NCBI GenBank assembly: GCA_037441765.1
Contig: JBBIRM010000006.1
Span: 1-54,413 of the forward strand
Reading direction: 5' to 3'
Length of the DNA: 54,413 bases
From: JBBIRM01 sp037441765
GTDB taxonomy: Bacteria; Desulfobacterota; BSN033; UBA1163
Each line of letters opens with the position of its first letter. Positions within the stretch are counted from its first letter, which is position 1. Positions 52,581 to 54,413 of this stretch are shown in pieces. The notes beneath the pieces are model-generated. The model had not been told where the DNA came from. It searched no databases and saw only the letters and a program-made list of their open reading frames with translations. The position numbers and the translations under genes are program-made.

Positions 52581-54062
52581 TTAGGTTACTCCTCTCCTCT
52601 TCTCCAGGGCTTTCTGGTAGAGTTGATAATAGGCCTTGGCTGATCTTTCCCAGGAAAAATCTTCGCACATCGCATTGTGGAGGATTTGTCTCCAGTGGTC
52701 TGGTTGATGATAGTAACTGATTGCCACTTTGATCTGACTCAAAAACTCCCTGGCATCATATCGATTAAATTTGAAGCCATTACCTTTTCTTGAAATGGGA
52801 TCGTAGTTTATGACAGTATCGTCAAGCCCTCCCGTAGCCCGAACGACAGGAATTGTAGCATATTTCAAACTATATATCTGATTGAGACCACAGGGTTCAT
52901 ATTTTGAAGGCATAAGAAAAAGGTCACAGCCTGCTTCAATTTTGTGAGCCAAACGGTTATCGTAGGCGATTCGAATTCCTGCTCGATCAGGATATTTACG
53001 TGCGATTGCCGAGAAAAGGTCATGATATTTTTGTTCCCCTGTTCCCAAAAGGATAAAGCCAACATCAAGAGAAAAAAGTTCATCGAGGATTTCGCTTAGA
53101 AGATCAAATCCCTTCTGATCTGCCAAACGAGAGATCATTCCTAATAGGGGAAGGTTTTCAAGAGAAGAAGGAAGGTTAAATTCCTTTAAAAGATCTTTTT
53201 TGCATTCCTTCTTTCCAGAGAGATTATCGGGGCCGTAATTGGCAATAATATAAGGATCGTGGGAAGGGTCCCATTCTTGATAATCAACTCCATTTAGAAT
53301 CCCATAGAGGTCTTTCCTCCTCTTTCTCAAAATACCTTCCAGACCATAACCATATTCAGGAGTCTGAATCTCCTCACTATACTTTTTGCTAACTGTATTG
53401 ATAACATTGGCGTAGACGATCCCTGCTTTCATCAGGTTGATCCTCTCCCAGAATTCGATTCCCTCAGGGTTATACATCTCCTGAGGAAGGCCAGTGAGCC
53501 AGAACTTTTCTTTCTTGAAAATCCCCTGATAAGCAATATTATGAATGGTAAAAACAGTTGCGGTTGTAGAAAAGAGGGACTCATTTCGGTAAAGGGATTG
53601 AAGATAAGCAGAGATTAGTCCGGTTTGCCATTCGTGATGGTGAATGATATCAGGAGAGAATCCCATCTTTTGGCAGAGGATGAGAGCGGCCTTTGAGAAG
53701 AAGATGAACCTTTCTGCATTATCGAAATAGTCTCCTTTCGGTGTACTGTAAAGGTATTCTCTGTCGTAAAATTCATCACGGCCAATGAAGTAGACAGGAA
53801 TGTCCTGTTGAATCATTCCCTGATAGAGATCAGCCCTTAGGATTTCGTCACCCAGGGGGACCTGGATCTCTTCCCCCAAGTATTGAAGGGGAAACCCGGA
53901 TTGCCTGACCATTCGGTAATAGGGCATAACCAGTTTAATCTCACAACCCATATCTTTTAGAAACTTTGGTAGGGCTCCACACACATCTGCAAGGCCACCT
54001 GTCTTAGCAAATGGCACCGCCTCAGAGGTCACAAAAAGGATGCGGAGAGGATTTTTTTTCAT
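52581..54062 (-). CDS. glgA: Glycogen synthase (ADP-glucose type)
   Basis: A 493-residue GT5 glycosyltransferase of normal length. The ADP-glucose site KTGGLADVCGALP begins at K20, and the C-terminal catalytic block is MPSKYEPCGLNQIYSLKYAT followed by VVRATGGLDDTV. IIHHHEWQTGLI in the N-domain is typical. It extends alpha-1,4-glucan chains from ADP-glucose in the cytoplasm. No glgC, glgB or glgP is visible in the window. Its stop codon touches the rhodanese start. Confidence 0.95.
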   Translation of the reverse strand: MKKNPLRILFVTSEAVPFAKTGGLADVCGALPKFLKDMGCEIKLVMPYYRMVRQSGFPLQYLGEEIQVPLGDEILRADLYQGMIQQDIPVYFIGRDEFYDREYLYSTPKGDYFDNAERFIFFSKAALILCQKMGFSPDIIHHHEWQTGLISAYLQSLYRNESLFSTTATVFTIHNIAYQGIFKKEKFWLTGLPQEMYNPEGIEFWERINLMKAGIVYANVINTVSKKYSEEIQTPEYGYGLEGILRKRRKDLYGILNGVDYQEWDPSHDPYIIANYGPDNLSGKKECKKDLLKEFNLPSSLENLPLLGMISRLADQKGFDLLSEILDELFSLDVGFILLGTGEQKYHDLFSAIARKYPDRAGIRIAYDNRLAHKIEAGCDLFLMPSKYEPCGLNQIYSLKYATIPVVRATGGLDDTVINYDPISRKGNGFKFNRYDAREFLSQIKVAISYYHQPDHWRQILHNAMCEDFSWERSAKAYYQLYQKALEKRRGVT

Positions 54063-54283
54063 TACTAAAACCCTATTTTGAAAATAGACTATTGTCGATT
54101 TAAGATTGCAAAGTCTTTAGTAACACCTCACTCATCCGGGGAATCGGATAGGGATGTCGGAGAAAATCTTATAGCGGAAACCCATAGATTGCTCCCTCAC
54201 TACAGAATCCCTTGAGTATTGAAAAGGCTACCATCTCCTTAGATGAAATCTCTTTCATAAGACATTCTATTAACCGACCCGCT

Positions 54284-54412
54284 TTATAAGATTTTCGGAG
54301 ATATCCCTGCCCGATTCATATAATCCCCCCTTAAGTGATGGATTACGGCCTTTATATATTCATTTCTCATCGGTGGGTTTCCTGGGTTCGCCCCACAGAA
54401 GGACCCGGTGAG
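54284..54412 (-). CDS. Possible C-terminal fragment of an unidentified gene
   Basis: The only long open frame at the window edge on the minus strand runs 42 codons from the end to TAA at 54284-54286. It includes SFCGANPGNPPMRNEYIKAV, then IHHLRGDYMNRAGISPKIL. The composition looks coding, but I recognise no family. The remaining 54063-54283 holds a possible 29-codon frame starting MKEISSKEMVAFSILKGF, which I cannot support as a gene. Confidence 0.35.
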   Translation of the reverse strand, partial: LTGSFCGANPGNPPMRNEYIKAVIHHLRGDYMNRAGISPKIL

Positions 54413-54413
54413 G

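Noticed and set aside
1..54413. CRISPR array, tRNA or rRNA genes
   Set aside because: No regular repeat-spacer array, cloverleaf or rRNA-like stretch was recognised by eye; a tool-based scan could still find one.

Overview
The window looks like a chromosomal piece of an anaerobic, Gram-negative, Desulfobacterota-like (deltaproteobacterial) organism. Gram-negative envelope genes (an MltD-like LysM transglycosylase lipoprotein, an LpxL-like acyltransferase, an RND/MMPL exporter) sit among many oxygen-sensitive enzymes: radical SAM proteins, a CoA-dehydratase-type activase, an indolepyruvate oxidoreductase and NuoE/F/G-like iron-sulfur proteins. A run of ten Ns at 51825-51834 shows a draft scaffold. 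The taxon is inferred from gene content only; no rRNA or tRNA gene was seen.

Layout. (1) 1-3490: scarred DNA with REP-like hairpins, an MBL-fold hydrolase, a decayed Type ISP restriction-modification gene whose middle is missing, and a broken REP-associated (Y1/HUH) transposase lying in that gap. (2) 3502-5097: membrane-anchored class III nucleotide cyclase. (3) 5117-20819, all minus: a tightly packed gene train with many start/stop overlaps. It begins with a radical SAM protein, a [4Fe-4S] ATPase activase and two pairs of activase-associated proteins (order B-A-A-B). It continues with an LPLAT acyltransferase, a START-like protein, a B12-type radical SAM protein, an MMPL/RND exporter and a CrtI-like FAD oxidoreductase, and is followed by a second B12/radical SAM protein and a secreted MBL protein. 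The best guess is an ATP-driven, radical-based lipid or terpenoid tailoring and export system; the product is unknown. (4) 20892-23955, minus: HEAT protein, DUF2207 protein, LemA. (5) 24136-29366, plus: leucyl aminopeptidase, then the late heme genes hemE, hemH and hemG/hemY. (6) 29431-41692, minus: TrpB2, a terminator, a small Cys protein, an aminotransferase, NuoE/NuoF/NuoG-like subunits, an IorA-GltD-ferredoxin fusion, IorB, a small protein and an acyl-CoA dehydrogenase. This reads as an NAD(P)-linked, possibly electron-bifurcating, aryl-pyruvate oxidation module. (7) 41856-48627, minus: a molybdenum hydroxylase (fused [2Fe-2S]/Mo subunit plus an HcrB-type FAD/[4Fe-4S] subunit), a saccharopine-dehydrogenase-like protein, a class III aminotransferase and a methylmalonyl-CoA-epimerase-like protein, with a palindromic operator candidate and a promoter upstream. 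(8) 48747-54413: repeat-rich spacers, a GNAT protein, the transglycosylase, a two-domain rhodanese interrupted by the assembly gap, glycogen synthase, and a possible C-terminal gene fragment at the edge.

Three items seem most worth follow-up: the 5-21 kb archerase/radical SAM/exporter train; the IorA-GltD/NuoEFG assembly with a GcvH-like domain that has lost its lipoyl lysine; and the Mo hydroxylase with Leu at the usual catalytic Glu position. The repeats also form a coherent story: hairpins with a constant 8-bp stem and 5-nt loop, a dead RAYT, and a 28-bp palindrome that sits in frame inside two unrelated coding sequences.
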